Shown here: positions 9,002-16,883 of the stretch, in pieces | How positions within the stretch are numbered: position 1 is the stretch's first letter | How the letters are laid out: each line of letters opens with the position of its first letter | From: Staphylococcus simulans | GTDB lineage: Bacteria > Bacillota > Bacilli > Staphylococcales > Staphylococcaceae | NCBI RefSeq assembly: GCF_002902285.1 | Contig: NZ_PPRU01000015.1 | Span: 1-64,000, forward strand | Reading direction: 5' to 3' | DNA length: 64,000 nucleotides | The notes under the pieces: model-generated | What the model saw: the letters and a program-made list of their open reading frames with translations, nothing else | Told to the model about the DNA's origin: nothing | Database searches by the model: none | Program-made: the position numbers and the translations under genes

Positions 9002-9400
9002 GTGTTGAGCGAACGTAAATTAGTGGCAGAAACAGAAATTGAAGTAAACGGCTATGATATTGATGCGATGGGTATCGTCAGCAATATTGTCTATGTCCGT
9101 TGGTTTGAAGATTTAAGAACAATATTTGTAAATAAGCATCTTACCCCTTCTGAAATGTTGAAACAAAATATTTCACCTATACTTATGCATACTGAAATTG
9201 ATTATAAGATACCACTTACTATTCACGACAAACCCGTTGGCAAATGCTGGTTAACGAAAATCAGTCGTTTAAAATGGGTGTTTGAATTTGAAATCAGTAC
9301 AGGTAATCAAATCCATTGCCAAGGTATGCAGTATGGCGGGTTCTACAATATTGTTGAACAAAAAGTAGTACCAGTACCTGATGCATTCAGAGTTTTATAA
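9002..9400 (+). CDS. Acyl-CoA thioesterase (4HBT hotdog family)
   Basis: Small hotdog-fold thioesterase of about 133 residues. The N-terminal block VNGYDIDAMGIVSNIVYVRWFEDLR near residue 17 is the 4HBT signature in which the Asp (D-x-M-G-x-V) and the following Tyr/Trp region form the active site; the normal His of G-H-V-N is Ser-Asn here. The longest reading frame begins with TTG at 8996, but that overlaps the AGGAG (8991-8995). GTG at 9002 or TTG at 9005 is better spaced, and I use 9002. It would hydrolyse an acyl-CoA or acyl-thioester. The substrate is not readable. A hairpin terminator follows. Confidence 0.8.
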   Translation: MLSERKLVAETEIEVNGYDIDAMGIVSNIVYVRWFEDLRTIFVNKHLTPSEMLKQNISPILMHTEIDYKIPLTIHDKPVGKCWLTKISRLKWVFEFEISTGNQIHCQGMQYGGFYNIVEQKVVPVPDAFRVL

Positions 9401-9408
9401 GCTACATT

Positions 9409-9444
9409 AAATCTTCGGAAAATGAATGTTTTTCGAAGATTTTC
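9409..9444 (+). terminator. Terminator after thioesterase gene
   Basis: AAATCTTCG (9409-9417) pairs with CGAAGATTT (9434-9442), with an added AAAA/TTTT extension, then T-rich sequence. Confidence 0.75.
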
Positions 9445-9471
9445 ATATACATAGAAAGAGGATTGATAGTC

Positions 9472-10176
9472 ATGACTGAACATCCGCATTTAAAAGCTAT
9501 AAAAGCAGCATTTCCTCAAACAATTCCAATTTTCGCAGGGTTTTCATTTATTGGTATTGCTTACGGTATTTATATGCATTCATTAGGATTCCCACCAATT
9601 TATGCGATGCTGATGAGTTTGTTGATTTTTGCAGGATCCATGGAATTTGTGGCCGGAAGTTTATTATTAGTTCCATTTAATCCATTAAGTGTCTTCGTAT
9701 TGACACTTATGCTGAATTCCAGACACTTATTTTATGGTATTTCCATGTTGGATCGATTTAAAGGGACAGGAAAATATAAGCCATACTTAATTTTTGGGAT
9801 GTGTGATGAAACCTTCGTAATTAATAATATGGCGAATGTACCTAAAAATGTCGATAAGACCTTATTTATGTTCTATGTCACATTATTAAATCAATTTTAT
9901 TGGTTTTTCGGTACGACAATCGGAAGTCTGTTCGGTGTCTTTATTAAGTTTGATACAAAAGGCTTAGATTTTGTGATGGTCGCTCTTTTCGTTGTAATCT
10001 TTTTAGAGTCTTGGTTGAAAGAAAAGAATCATGTAAGTTCATTAATTGGGTTGGCTATCCCTATAGTTTGTTTGGTCATCTTCGGACCTAATCAATTCAT
10101 CTTACCTTCAATGATTTTAATTGTGCTCGCATTGACTATCCTCAGAGGATATTTCGCAAGAAAGGGTGTGGCTTAA
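9472..10176 (+). CDS. azlC: AzlC-family branched-chain amino acid exporter, large subunit
   Basis: Membrane protein of about 234 residues in the AzlC family, the large subunit of a two-component LIV-E exporter. Hydrophobic segments occur near residues 16-38, 45-70, 90-105, 133-155, 168-185 and 192-225. The conserved block [16 protein letters not shown] and the later [11 protein letters not shown] are recognisable family features. The start ATG at 9472 follows AAAGAGGA; an in-frame TTG at 9463 lies inside that ribosome binding site and is rejected. The stop is followed one base later by azlD, giving tight coupling. In B. subtilis AzlCD exports leucine analogues. Confidence 0.88.
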   Translation: MTEHPHLKAIKAAFPQTIPIFAGFSFIGIAYGIYMHSLGFPPIYAMLMSLLIFAGSMEFVAGSLLLVPFNPLSVFVLTLMLNSRHLFYGISMLDRFKGTGKYKPYLIFGMCDETFVINNMANVPKNVDKTLFMFYVTLLNQFYWFFGTTIGSLFGVFIKFDTKGLDFVMVALFVVIFLESWLKEKNHVSSLIGLAIPIVCLVIFGPNQFILPSMILIVLALTILRGYFARKGVA

Positions 10177-10177
10177 T

Positions 10178-10504
10178 ATGACCTTAACCCAACAAATTTT
10201 AACGATTGCGGTTGTTGTGATTGGAACGATGTTGACACGCTTCTTGCCGTTTTTAATCTTTTCTAAAGATAAAGAAACACCAAAGTTTGTACAATATTTA
10301 GGCGCTGTACTTCCTGCAGCGGTATTTGGTTTCTTAGTCGTTTATGCGTTACGTAAAACGCCTATCTTAACTGGCAATCATGGGCTGCCAGAGTTGATGG
10401 CGATTTTAGTGATTATTATCTTGCATGTGATTAAACGTAATATGTTGATTTCAATTGCGGGTGGTACAATCGCTTATATGATATTAGTTCAATTTGTATT
10501 TTAA
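10178..10504 (+). CDS. azlD: AzlD-family branched-chain amino acid exporter, small subunit
   Basis: Small membrane protein of 108 residues with about four helices, including a first helix beginning [19 protein letters not shown]; the T-R-x-x-P-F motif in this helix is the AzlD hallmark. An upstream in-frame GTG at 10166 lies inside azlC. The ATG at 10178 has AAGAAAGGG at 10158-10166 upstream and is preferred. It partners azlC to form the exporter. A strong bidirectional terminator follows, facing nixA. Confidence 0.88.
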   Translation: MTLTQQILTIAVVVIGTMLTRFLPFLIFSKDKETPKFVQYLGAVLPAAVFGFLVVYALRKTPILTGNHGLPELMAILVIIILHVIKRNMLISIAGGTIAYMILVQFVF

Positions 10505-10560
10505 AAAGCAATCCTTACATTTACTTATTTTTAAAGTGAAACGTAAGGATTGCTTTATTT
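10505..10560. terminator. Bidirectional terminator between azlCD and nixA
   Basis: Arms of 14 bp (AAAGCAATCCTTAC and its complement) flank a 24-base loop, with A-rich and T-rich ends. It serves azlD on the plus strand and the convergent nixA on the minus strand. Confidence 0.85.
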
Positions 10561-10580
10561 TAGATGAAGGTAAGGAATTG

Positions 10581-11630
10581 TTATGGTAAGAAAAGTTTTG
10601 AATACTCCCGCAACTGTTGTTCTTCAAAGTGATTAAGTTTCCAAATAATCACAGATACTAACCAAAACAATAAGAATACGCCAACGAGCAGATAACCTAA
10701 ATGATTAAATTCAATTGATGCAACTTCATCCCAAAAAGGACTGTGCAATTTAAAATGTTCACCAATCATTTGTAGTATTTCTACAGTACCGATTATCAAC
10801 GCAGCTATGACGGAGATAGCGGTAATGGTAATATTGTAATAAATTTTACGAACTGGTTTTAGAAATGCCCAGTGATAAGCAGACTTCATGAGCGCGCCAT
10901 CTAGTGTATCTAATAAACTCATGCCTGCCGCAAATAATAATGGAAGTGCGATAATGCCAGCAAAAGGTAATGACTGTTCAGCAGCTCCAGATGATAATGC
11001 AAGCAAAGCAATCTCACTTGCAGTATCAAAGCCTAATCCAAATAGGAAACCTAATGGTAAAACGTGCCAACTTCTGTTGATGAATTTAAAATAAGGACCA
11101 ACAAATCGTTGAATAAGCCCTCTAGAAGCTAACAATTGATCCAGTTCATCGTCAGAAACTTGTTCAAAGCGTAAACGCATAAATAAACGAATCAATGACA
11201 CTAAGATAATTAAGTTCAAAATACCAATTAGTAGTAGAAACAGACCAGAAACCATCGTTCCGATGATTCCACCAATAGCTTGAAAGAGGGGCATCTGTCG
11301 CTGTGCCCATGATACTGAAACACCTAATAAAAGTGCCATGATAAAAACTACGCTGGAATGGCCGATAGAAAAATAGAAGCCAACACCTGACGGATTTTGT
11401 TTTTCTTGCATCAGTTTGCGAACTGTATTATCAATAGCTGCAATGTGGTCAGCATCAAATGCATGACGTAAACCTAGTGTATATGCTAAGATACCCATTC
11501 CGAATAAAATAGGGTGTGTATGTGCACCCATCCATAAACAAGTAACACCTATCAGGTGCAATAATATAATAATGATTAAATAAGGAAGCATATCTTTAAT
11601 ATGAGTAGTCCTGATGTTCAATAGCGTCAT
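10581..11630 (-). CDS. nixA: NiCoT-family nickel/cobalt permease
   Basis: High-affinity nickel/cobalt importer of the HoxN/NixA family, 349 residues and eight predicted helices. The defining metal-selectivity motif RHAFDADHI (H-x4-D-H) lies in helix II near residue 54. Two further family signatures follow: FSIGHSSVVF near 87 and LGFGFDTASE-type GLGFDTASEIALL near 200. In staphylococci NixA supplies nickel to urease, but no urease genes are in this window. The proposed ATG has only a weak purine-rich leader, so the start is less certain than the rest. Transcription converges with azlCD at a shared terminator. Confidence 0.9.
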   Translation of the reverse strand: MTLLNIRTTHIKDMLPYLIIIILLHLIGVTCLWMGAHTHPILFGMGILAYTLGLRHAFDADHIAAIDNTVRKLMQEKQNPSGVGFYFSIGHSSVVFIMALLLGVSVSWAQRQMPLFQAIGGIIGTMVSGLFLLLIGILNLIILVSLIRLFMRLRFEQVSDDELDQLLASRGLIQRFVGPYFKFINRSWHVLPLGFLFGLGFDTASEIALLALSSGAAEQSLPFAGIIALPLLFAAGMSLLDTLDGALMKSAYHWAFLKPVRKIYYNITITAISVIAALIIGTVEILQMIGEHFKLHSPFWDEVASIEFNHLGYLLVGVFLLFWLVSVIIWKLNHFEEQQLREYSKLFLP

Positions 11631-11820
11631 CTGCTTTCTGTATTTTATAATTTAGTCAATATAATAAATTAACTATGAAAGAACTCTATTATTTTAATAC
11701 GAATAAACAAGTAAGTAAATAACTAAAAGAGAATGGAGCTATTGTATTGAAAAAGTGATTTTCAAGTCTGCATAGGGTAAGTGAAAATAAGGATATATAG
11801 TGAAAGAGAGGTTTTTATCT

Positions 11821-12588
11821 GTGTCAGATATTGATTATATTTCATCTTTTGATGGTGTGAATCTCTACAGTAAAATTACGTTAGGTGAACAGCCAATGGC
11901 TAATTTGATTATTGTACAAGGATTGTCAGAAGAATTAGATGATTATGATGGTGTGGCTTCAACATTTAATGAATATGATTATAATGTCATTCGTTATGAT
12001 CAACGAGGTCATGGTAAAACTCCTGGTGACAAAAATCTTTATGAACATGTAGATATCGTCGTAGAAGATTTAAAGGCTGTTGTAGATTATGTTAAAGCAC
12101 AATTGACAGGAAAAATATTTATTTTAGGCCATGGTGTAGGCGGTACAATAGCGACATTATTTGGTATACGTTATCCGAATGCAGTGCACGGTTATATTTC
12201 TGCAGGTGGTTTGTCTCCAACGGGGCAACCTGTCTTTCGTGATGATGTCGTAGATCATTCAGCAGAAATAGAAAATCAGGATGAAGAAACGGATATTGAG
12301 AAACATAAAAGAATCAAAGCATTTAGAGAAGCGGTCCGAGATATGGATATCGAATTTTCGAAGTTTGAAGACAAAGTGTTGATTATGCATGGCGGCAGTG
12401 ACCGCATTGTAAGTTCTGATGATGCAATCCAATTCTTCAAAGAAGCTAAAACCACACATAAATCATTAAGAATTTATGACGGGTTAGATCATGAGTTATT
12501 AAATGTAAGTTCATATCGCGGTATGTTATTATCAGATATTGTAAATTGGTTAGATTTTGAATTATCTATGGAGAACATTGATAAGTAA
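11821..12588 (+). CDS. Alpha/beta-hydrolase-fold protein lacking the nucleophile serine
   Basis: Serine-aminopeptidase S33/lysophospholipase-like protein of 255 residues. The fold is clear: RYDQRGHGKTPG near 58-69, the acid loop MHGGSDRIV (Asp194) and the final His224 in GLDHELLN. At the nucleophile elbow, where the family has G-H-S-x-G-G, this protein has GHGVGG with Gly105 at the serine position. The oxyanion-side HG is also replaced by QG (residue 33-34). It is therefore probably not a conventional serine hydrolase and may be a binding or regulatory protein, or may use another mechanism. I chose GTG at 11821 because AGAGAGG is nine bases upstream; the longer GTG start at 11800 lacks a ribosome binding site. 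It lies just upstream of a LacI regulator. Confidence 0.8.
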   Translation: MSDIDYISSFDGVNLYSKITLGEQPMANLIIVQGLSEELDDYDGVASTFNEYDYNVIRYDQRGHGKTPGDKNLYEHVDIVVEDLKAVVDYVKAQLTGKIFILGHGVGGTIATLFGIRYPNAVHGYISAGGLSPTGQPVFRDDVVDHSAEIENQDEETDIEKHKRIKAFREAVRDMDIEFSKFEDKVLIMHGGSDRIVSSDDAIQFFKEAKTTHKSLRIYDGLDHELLNVSSYRGMLLSDIVNWLDFELSMENIDK

Positions 12589-12639
12589 GCACACCAAGAA
12601 TAAACAACAATTCAACTGATTCAAGGAGTTTGAAAGAAA

Positions 12640-13674
12640 ATGAAGAAAACACAACCGACCTTACATGATATTGCGAGAATTTCTGGCTTGTCGATTGCGA
12701 CGGTCAATCAAATATTAGAAGATAAAAAGCATGTTTCTAATGATCAAGCACGTGCACGTGTAGTGGAAGCATTAGAAATGTTAGGCTATGAACCGAGTCG
12801 ATATATTCAATCTTTACGCGGAGAAAGTATTAAAACAATCGCATTTATTATACCGAGACACGATGCTTATTATGCCTCTGTCATTGATGCGATTGAGCAT
12901 CAACAAGGTTCAGAGTCTATTCGAATTATTGCGATGGCATCTAATGAACAAGTACAACGTCAAGATGAACTGATTGATTGGTTTGTATCACAACAAGTAG
13001 ATGGTATTATTGTTTCGCCAGTTTCAGCACAAATGCGTATTTCAAAACGTTGGAGAGACATTCCAATGGTAATTATTGATAATCAAATTGAGGATGAACA
13101 GATACCTTACATTGGATTAAATCATGAAGATACAGCCTATCAAGCTGCTGAACATTTATTGAAACAAAACCATCAATCAATCGCTTTAATTTTAGGTAAT
13201 CCTGCTTCTAGTGCAACAGCTGATACAAGAATGGGATATAAAGCAGCATTAGAAGATTTTGAACAACAAATGGATGAACGACTAATTTCATATCAATATA
13301 CTGATTTAAGTTTACAAGCTACAGAAAAATACGGCTATGACACTGTCCAGCAACTCTTTGCGCAATCAAATCATCCAACTGCATTGATTGCTTCGAATCA
13401 TGCGATGTTGTCTGGTATTTTACAAGCACTTAAAACAAAGGAATTAAAAGTGCCTGAAGATGTTGCAATTGTTACATTAGAAGAGAATAGTTGGAATAAA
13501 GTACATTATCCGTCATTAACCGTTGTAGGTATTCATGCTGAAACTATCGGCGCATCAATTTTTGCACGCTTAAAACAATTTTTTGAAGGAGAAAGTGAAC
13601 AAATTCAATCAGATTGGTTAATGGCACAGTTAAATGTCAGAGACTCTAGTGTGCGCTTATCTAAAAATGAATAA
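12640..13674 (+). CDS. LacI/GalR-family transcriptional regulator
   Basis: Sugar-responsive repressor type, 344 residues. The N-terminal helix-turn-helix is THDI-like (LHDIARISGLSIATVNQILE) and is followed by the hinge region near residue 55. A periplasmic-binding-fold effector domain begins at about 65 (IKTIAFIIPRHD). The recognition helix reads A-T-V-N-Q-I-L instead of the usual A-T-V-S-R-V-L, so its operator may differ from standard LacI-family sites. It starts 51 bp after the hydrolase stop with AAGGAG upstream, and might be co-transcribed with it. It is closed by a strong terminator. The target genes and effector cannot be identified; no sugar-transport genes adjoin it. Confidence 0.85.
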   Translation: MKKTQPTLHDIARISGLSIATVNQILEDKKHVSNDQARARVVEALEMLGYEPSRYIQSLRGESIKTIAFIIPRHDAYYASVIDAIEHQQGSESIRIIAMASNEQVQRQDELIDWFVSQQVDGIIVSPVSAQMRISKRWRDIPMVIIDNQIEDEQIPYIGLNHEDTAYQAAEHLLKQNHQSIALILGNPASSATADTRMGYKAALEDFEQQMDERLISYQYTDLSLQATEKYGYDTVQQLFAQSNHPTALIASNHAMLSGILQALKTKELKVPEDVAIVTLEENSWNKVHYPSLTVVGIHAETIGASIFARLKQFFEGESEQIQSDWLMAQLNVRDSSVRLSKNE

Positions 13675-13681
13675 AAAATAA

Positions 13682-13744
13682 ACAGACTTAGAAACAATGT
13701 CTTAAAGAAAGGGAGAAAAGACAGGTTTCTAAGTCTGTTTTTTT
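13682..13744 (+). terminator. Terminator of the LacI-family gene
   Basis: Perfect 14-bp arms (ACAGACTTAGAAAC, 13682-13695, and complement 13725-13738) with a 29-base loop and six T. Confidence 0.85.
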
Positions 13745-13780
13745 AGGGATTTTAGAAATGATATACTAGGGATTTTTCAA

Positions 13781-14359
13781 TCAAACGTCATCTCGGTTTG
13801 GGACAACTGAACGTGCATTTTGTCTGCATACGTGAATAAGGGCAATAGTAGAGACAACAATACTCATAATAATGGCTATGACAGCACCCGATTCTGGATG
13901 GTCAACGTGTCCTGTTTCTGGCAAGTCAGCGTATGATGCGGTTTCACCCTGATAGTGTGAGCCTGCATCTTCACTTTTTGAAGTTGTTGCTGATGCTTGA
14001 TGCGCATAGGTTTGTCCTGCTGTTGCTTTTGAGGTTGTGGACTCAGTATCTGCTTCTTTACGATTTCTTTCTGCATCTGCGACATTTGTCTTTGAAACAT
14101 TTTCTGCAAGGGAAGGATCGGGTTCAACATCAGCAGCTTGAGCCACATCAGTTGGATGCGATGTAGGGATAAATGTTTCAGTTGTTTGAGCAGTATCAGT
14201 ATTTTCGACCAAAGCGGATAATTCAGCGGACTGTTCATTTGCGTAATCATGACTTTCAGCAGCATTCATCACTCCAGGCATATTAAAGAATAGTAAACCG
14301 CTTAAAACTAGCGTAGAAACATGAAGCAAGCTTTTCTTTTTACTTAACTTCATAGGCAT
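13781..14359 (-). CDS. Small LPXTG cell-wall-anchored surface protein
   Basis: Sortase A substrate of 192 residues. A basic N-terminus and hydrophobic signal (about 9-33, cleavage likely after NAA) are followed by only about 110 residues of polar, low-complexity sequence rich in Ala, Thr, Ser, Glu and Asp. The sorting signal is LPETG at 146-150, a hydrophobic helix at about 157-176 and a tail with Arg at 179, 183 and 189. There is no recognisable adhesin or repeat domain, and the exposed part is far shorter than in typical staphylococcal surface proteins. AGGAGT lies nine bases before the ATG. It could be a remnant of a larger adhesin or a short stalk protein. Function unknown. Confidence 0.85.
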   Translation of the reverse strand: MPMKLSKKKSLLHVSTLVLSGLLFFNMPGVMNAAESHDYANEQSAELSALVENTDTAQTTETFIPTSHPTDVAQAADVEPDPSLAENVSKTNVADAERNRKEADTESTTSKATAGQTYAHQASATTSKSEDAGSHYQGETASYADLPETGHVDHPESGAVIAIIMSIVVSTIALIHVCRQNARSVVPNRDDV

Positions 14360-14920
14360 GAAAACAACACTCCTATTTCAAAATGAAAGTGTCATGTCAT
14401 CCATGGTGTTATGAGTATGAGGTATAAACTGTCGGATGAAACAGACAAAACGACAACGAAGAAAATTGATATACACATGCGGATATGTGAGAGATAGATT
14501 TCTGGTGTACGGCTTTATGGGATAGTATTGCTTTCCGCAGTGATTCGGCGTTATCATCAATTTCTTCACTTCAAGCATGGCATAGGAATATTAAGCTAAC
14601 TTAAAATTGAGTTTAAAAAAGGATAAACTTCGTAAATTTTCAGTATATTAGAACTTTTTAGGTATTAAATTGCTCAAAATCCTACGGTATCAAGCATTTT
14701 AGCTTTTACCCGATAAAATCACCCGAATTTGTTGGTTTAAAGTTATTTACTAAAGTGTTATAGTTGCTAATGGAAAATAATTTGTATAGACAAATAACAA
14801 TAAAAGTCTAAAGGGAGTCTTTTAATGTTGTTTTAGGGTTAACAAGATTATTTTTATTAATGGTAAGTGTTTAAATTAATTGCTATCGTTTAAACTAATT
14901 GTGACAACTTTATAAACGTT

Positions 14921-14970
14921 ATGATTATAATTACTCTTTATATTTAAAAATAAAGAGTAATAATAGTCAT
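14921..14970. repeat. Long near-perfect inverted repeat upstream of the serine operon
   Basis: Arms of 21 bases with an 8-base loop: the inner 12 bp are perfect (ATTACTCTTTAT at 14930-14941 with its complement at 14950-14961). Outside them lie one A-A mismatch and eight more pairs including one G-U. The stem is almost all A/T, with no T-run on either side, so it does not look like a normal terminator. It ends 56 bp before the -35 of the promoter. Confidence 0.75.
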
Positions 14971-15026
14971 AATAAAGAGTTTGTGAAATTATTCGCAATT
15001 TGTTCACAAAATGTTTGCAAAAGGTA

Positions 15027-15056
15027 TTGAAAACACTTTATCAAAGGTAGTATGAT
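15027..15056 (+). promoter_or_regulatory. SigA promoter of the serine transporter/dehydratase operon
   Basis: TTGAAA (15027-15032), 18-base spacer, TATGAT (15051-15056), 50 bp before the first gene. Confidence 0.6.
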
Positions 15057-15105
15057 GTCGGTGGTAGGAAAATTAAATATATAGTAGGAAAAGAGGTCAT
15101 TTGGC

Positions 15106-16149
15106 ATGGATATTATTTTGGGAACTGGGACGTTGTTGCTAGTCCTTCTAGCAATGTCGTTATTCTTAAAATTTGCTCCTTATGGTAAACAGGGGCTACA
15201 AGCACTTTCAGGTGCAGCATGTGCAACATTTTTACCGCAAGCATTCTTAAGTTATGCGATCGGTGGCGTGTTCCACTTGGAATTCTTCCAAAGAATTGGA
15301 GACTTAGCAGGAAGCTTAAGTGGTATTGCAGTAGGTATTTTAACTGGTTTGAAATTGGGAATCTCTCCAGTCTTCGCAGTTATCATTGGTTTAGTTTTAC
15401 ATGATCAAAAATTATTACCGGCATTTATCGCTGCTTACTTAGTGAGCTTCTTGATTAAATTGATCGAGAAAAAAGTACCAGAAGGCTTAGACTTAATTGT
15501 CGTAATCTTAGTCGCTCCGGCATTAGCATTCGGAATCGGCGGATTAATTTCACCAGGAGTAATGGCTGTGTTAAGACAAATCGGTGGTGCGATTACAGCA
15601 GTTGGTGACAATAATCCTTACGCTTTAGCAATTATTTTAGGCTTAATCATTCCGGTGGTAGGTATGACGCCATTAAGTTCTATGGTATTAACAAGTTTAC
15701 TTGGTTTAACAGGTGTTCCGATGGCTATCGGTGCATTAACAACTACAGGTTCATCATTCGTTAACTTTATGATGTTCAGAGCACTTAAAATCGGCGGCTT
15801 AGGTAAAGCCTTCGCAGTTGCAGTAGAACCTTTAACACAAATCGATACAATCGCAAAATATCCGATTCAACTTTACGGCGCAAACGCCATAGTCGGTATG
15901 TTTACAGCGACAATTGTTACGATTGCAGGTTTAGTTATTAATGTAACGGGAATGGCAACACCAATAGCTGGTGCAATTGTATTGTTTGGATTTAACAAAC
16001 CAATTCCATCACTTATTACTATCGCAGCTGTTATCGTGACAGCAATTATCCTTGGTTGGATTTTAGGTAAGATTATGAGCAAAATCAACTTCAAGAAACT
16101 ATCAGACAAATTACCTGAAGGCAAAGCAGAACCGTCAAAAGCAAATTAA
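15106..16149 (+). CDS. PTS_EIIC_2-like multispanning membrane protein, putative serine transporter
   Basis: Polytopic protein of 347 residues with about ten hydrophobic segments, resembling the PTS EIIC type 2 domain family. It carries no EIIA or EIIB domain and no phosphorylatable Cys/His module of a sugar PTS, and none lies nearby. It is the first gene of the sdaAB-sdaAA operon, an arrangement also seen in S. aureus. From context it is most likely an L-serine (or related amino acid) carrier, or a membrane regulator of serine use. The start is ATG, preceded by AAAAGAGG. The tail (residues 325-347) is charged and cytoplasmic. Function is inferred from the operon only. Confidence 0.7.
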   Translation: MDIILGTGTLLLVLLAMSLFLKFAPYGKQGLQALSGAACATFLPQAFLSYAIGGVFHLEFFQRIGDLAGSLSGIAVGILTGLKLGISPVFAVIIGLVLHDQKLLPAFIAAYLVSFLIKLIEKKVPEGLDLIVVILVAPALAFGIGGLISPGVMAVLRQIGGAITAVGDNNPYALAIILGLIIPVVGMTPLSSMVLTSLLGLTGVPMAIGALTTTGSSFVNFMMFRALKIGGLGKAFAVAVEPLTQIDTIAKYPIQLYGANAIVGMFTATIVTIAGLVINVTGMATPIAGAIVLFGFNKPIPSLITIAAVIVTAIILGWILGKIMSKINFKKLSDKLPEGKAEPSKAN

Positions 16150-16192
16150 TTAAGCATTTCTTATAAAGAGATTAAGGAGATGACAATACGCT

Positions 16193-16870
16193 ATGGCACG
16201 TAAACATGATTACCAAAGCGCATTTGATATAATAGGTCCAGTTATGATGGGACCATCAAGTTCACACACTGCAGGTGCAGTAAAAATCGGTAACGCAGCA
16301 AGAATGGTACTTCAAGGAGAACCTGAAGATATTGAAGTTCATTATTATGAATCATTTGCACAAACACACTTAGGACACGGTACAGACGTTGCAATCGTTG
16401 GTGGCTTACTAGGATTCAGCACTTTCGACGAACGTATCAGCAATGCAGTAAACATTGCTAAAAACGATGGTATCGATGTTCGTTTCATCGAAGAAACAGG
16501 AAGAAGTTTAGGAGAGCATCCTAACTGTGCATTAATTAAAGCAAAACAAGGTGATCGTCACATCGAATTGAACGGAATCTCAATCGGTGGCGGAACTATT
16601 AAAATTAAAAGCATTAACGTCAATGGTCAATGTATTCTAATGAACCACGGCTTACCATTATTAGAAATCGATGGACCAACTGACAATGCGACAATCAACC
16701 ATTTAATCAATGATTTAATCGAACACGGTGCAGACATCAACGAAGAAATCAAAACGATTAATCCAGATGGCTGTTTAATGGCTTTACACTTAAACAAAGC
16801 CTTACCAGAAGAAGCACTTAGCGATTTAAGAGAGAAATATAGCGACTTAAACTTTGCATATATAAAATAA
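16193..16870 (+). CDS. sdaAB: L-serine dehydratase, beta subunit
   Basis: Beta subunit of the oxygen-sensitive [4Fe-4S] L-serine dehydratase, which converts L-serine to pyruvate and ammonium. The 225-residue product has the family motif GPSSSHTAG near residue 21 and conserved blocks HGTDVAIVGGLLG and ISIGGG. AAGGAGA lies 12 bases before ATG, slightly long. It is followed 13 bp later by the alpha-subunit gene, as in other Firmicutes that split the enzyme. Pyruvate formed here can feed CidC and acetoin formation elsewhere in this window (inference). Confidence 0.92.
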   Translation: MARKHDYQSAFDIIGPVMMGPSSSHTAGAVKIGNAARMVLQGEPEDIEVHYYESFAQTHLGHGTDVAIVGGLLGFSTFDERISNAVNIAKNDGIDVRFIEETGRSLGEHPNCALIKAKQGDRHIELNGISIGGGTIKIKSINVNGQCILMNHGLPLLEIDGPTDNATINHLINDLIEHGADINEEIKTINPDGCLMALHLNKALPEEALSDLREKYSDLNFAYIK

Positions 16871-16883
16871 AGAGGTGTAATGT

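Larger units (their letters stand above)
14360..15105 (+). other. Gene-free interval of 745 bp before the serine operon
   Basis: Very AT-rich, no reading frame with a ribosome binding site. The left 200 bp should hold the promoter of the LPXTG gene (minus strand). The right side holds a long inverted repeat (14921-14970) and a promoter (15027-15056). Such intervals can hide small RNAs, but I see no recognisable family. Confidence 0.6.

Noticed and set aside
11800-11820. Longer N-terminus for the alpha/beta hydrolase from GTG 11800
   Set aside because: The better ribosome binding site AGAGAGG lies inside this stretch and serves GTG 11821.
13876-14265. Minus-strand reading frame of 129 codons inside the LPXTG gene
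   Set aside because: It overlaps the surface-protein gene in another frame, has Gln/Leu-rich sequence typical of a frame-shifted shadow, and no ribosome binding site.
15028-15043. Possible cre over the serine operon promoter
   Set aside because: TGAAAACACTTTAT deviates from the cre consensus at three defined positions, including the central CG.
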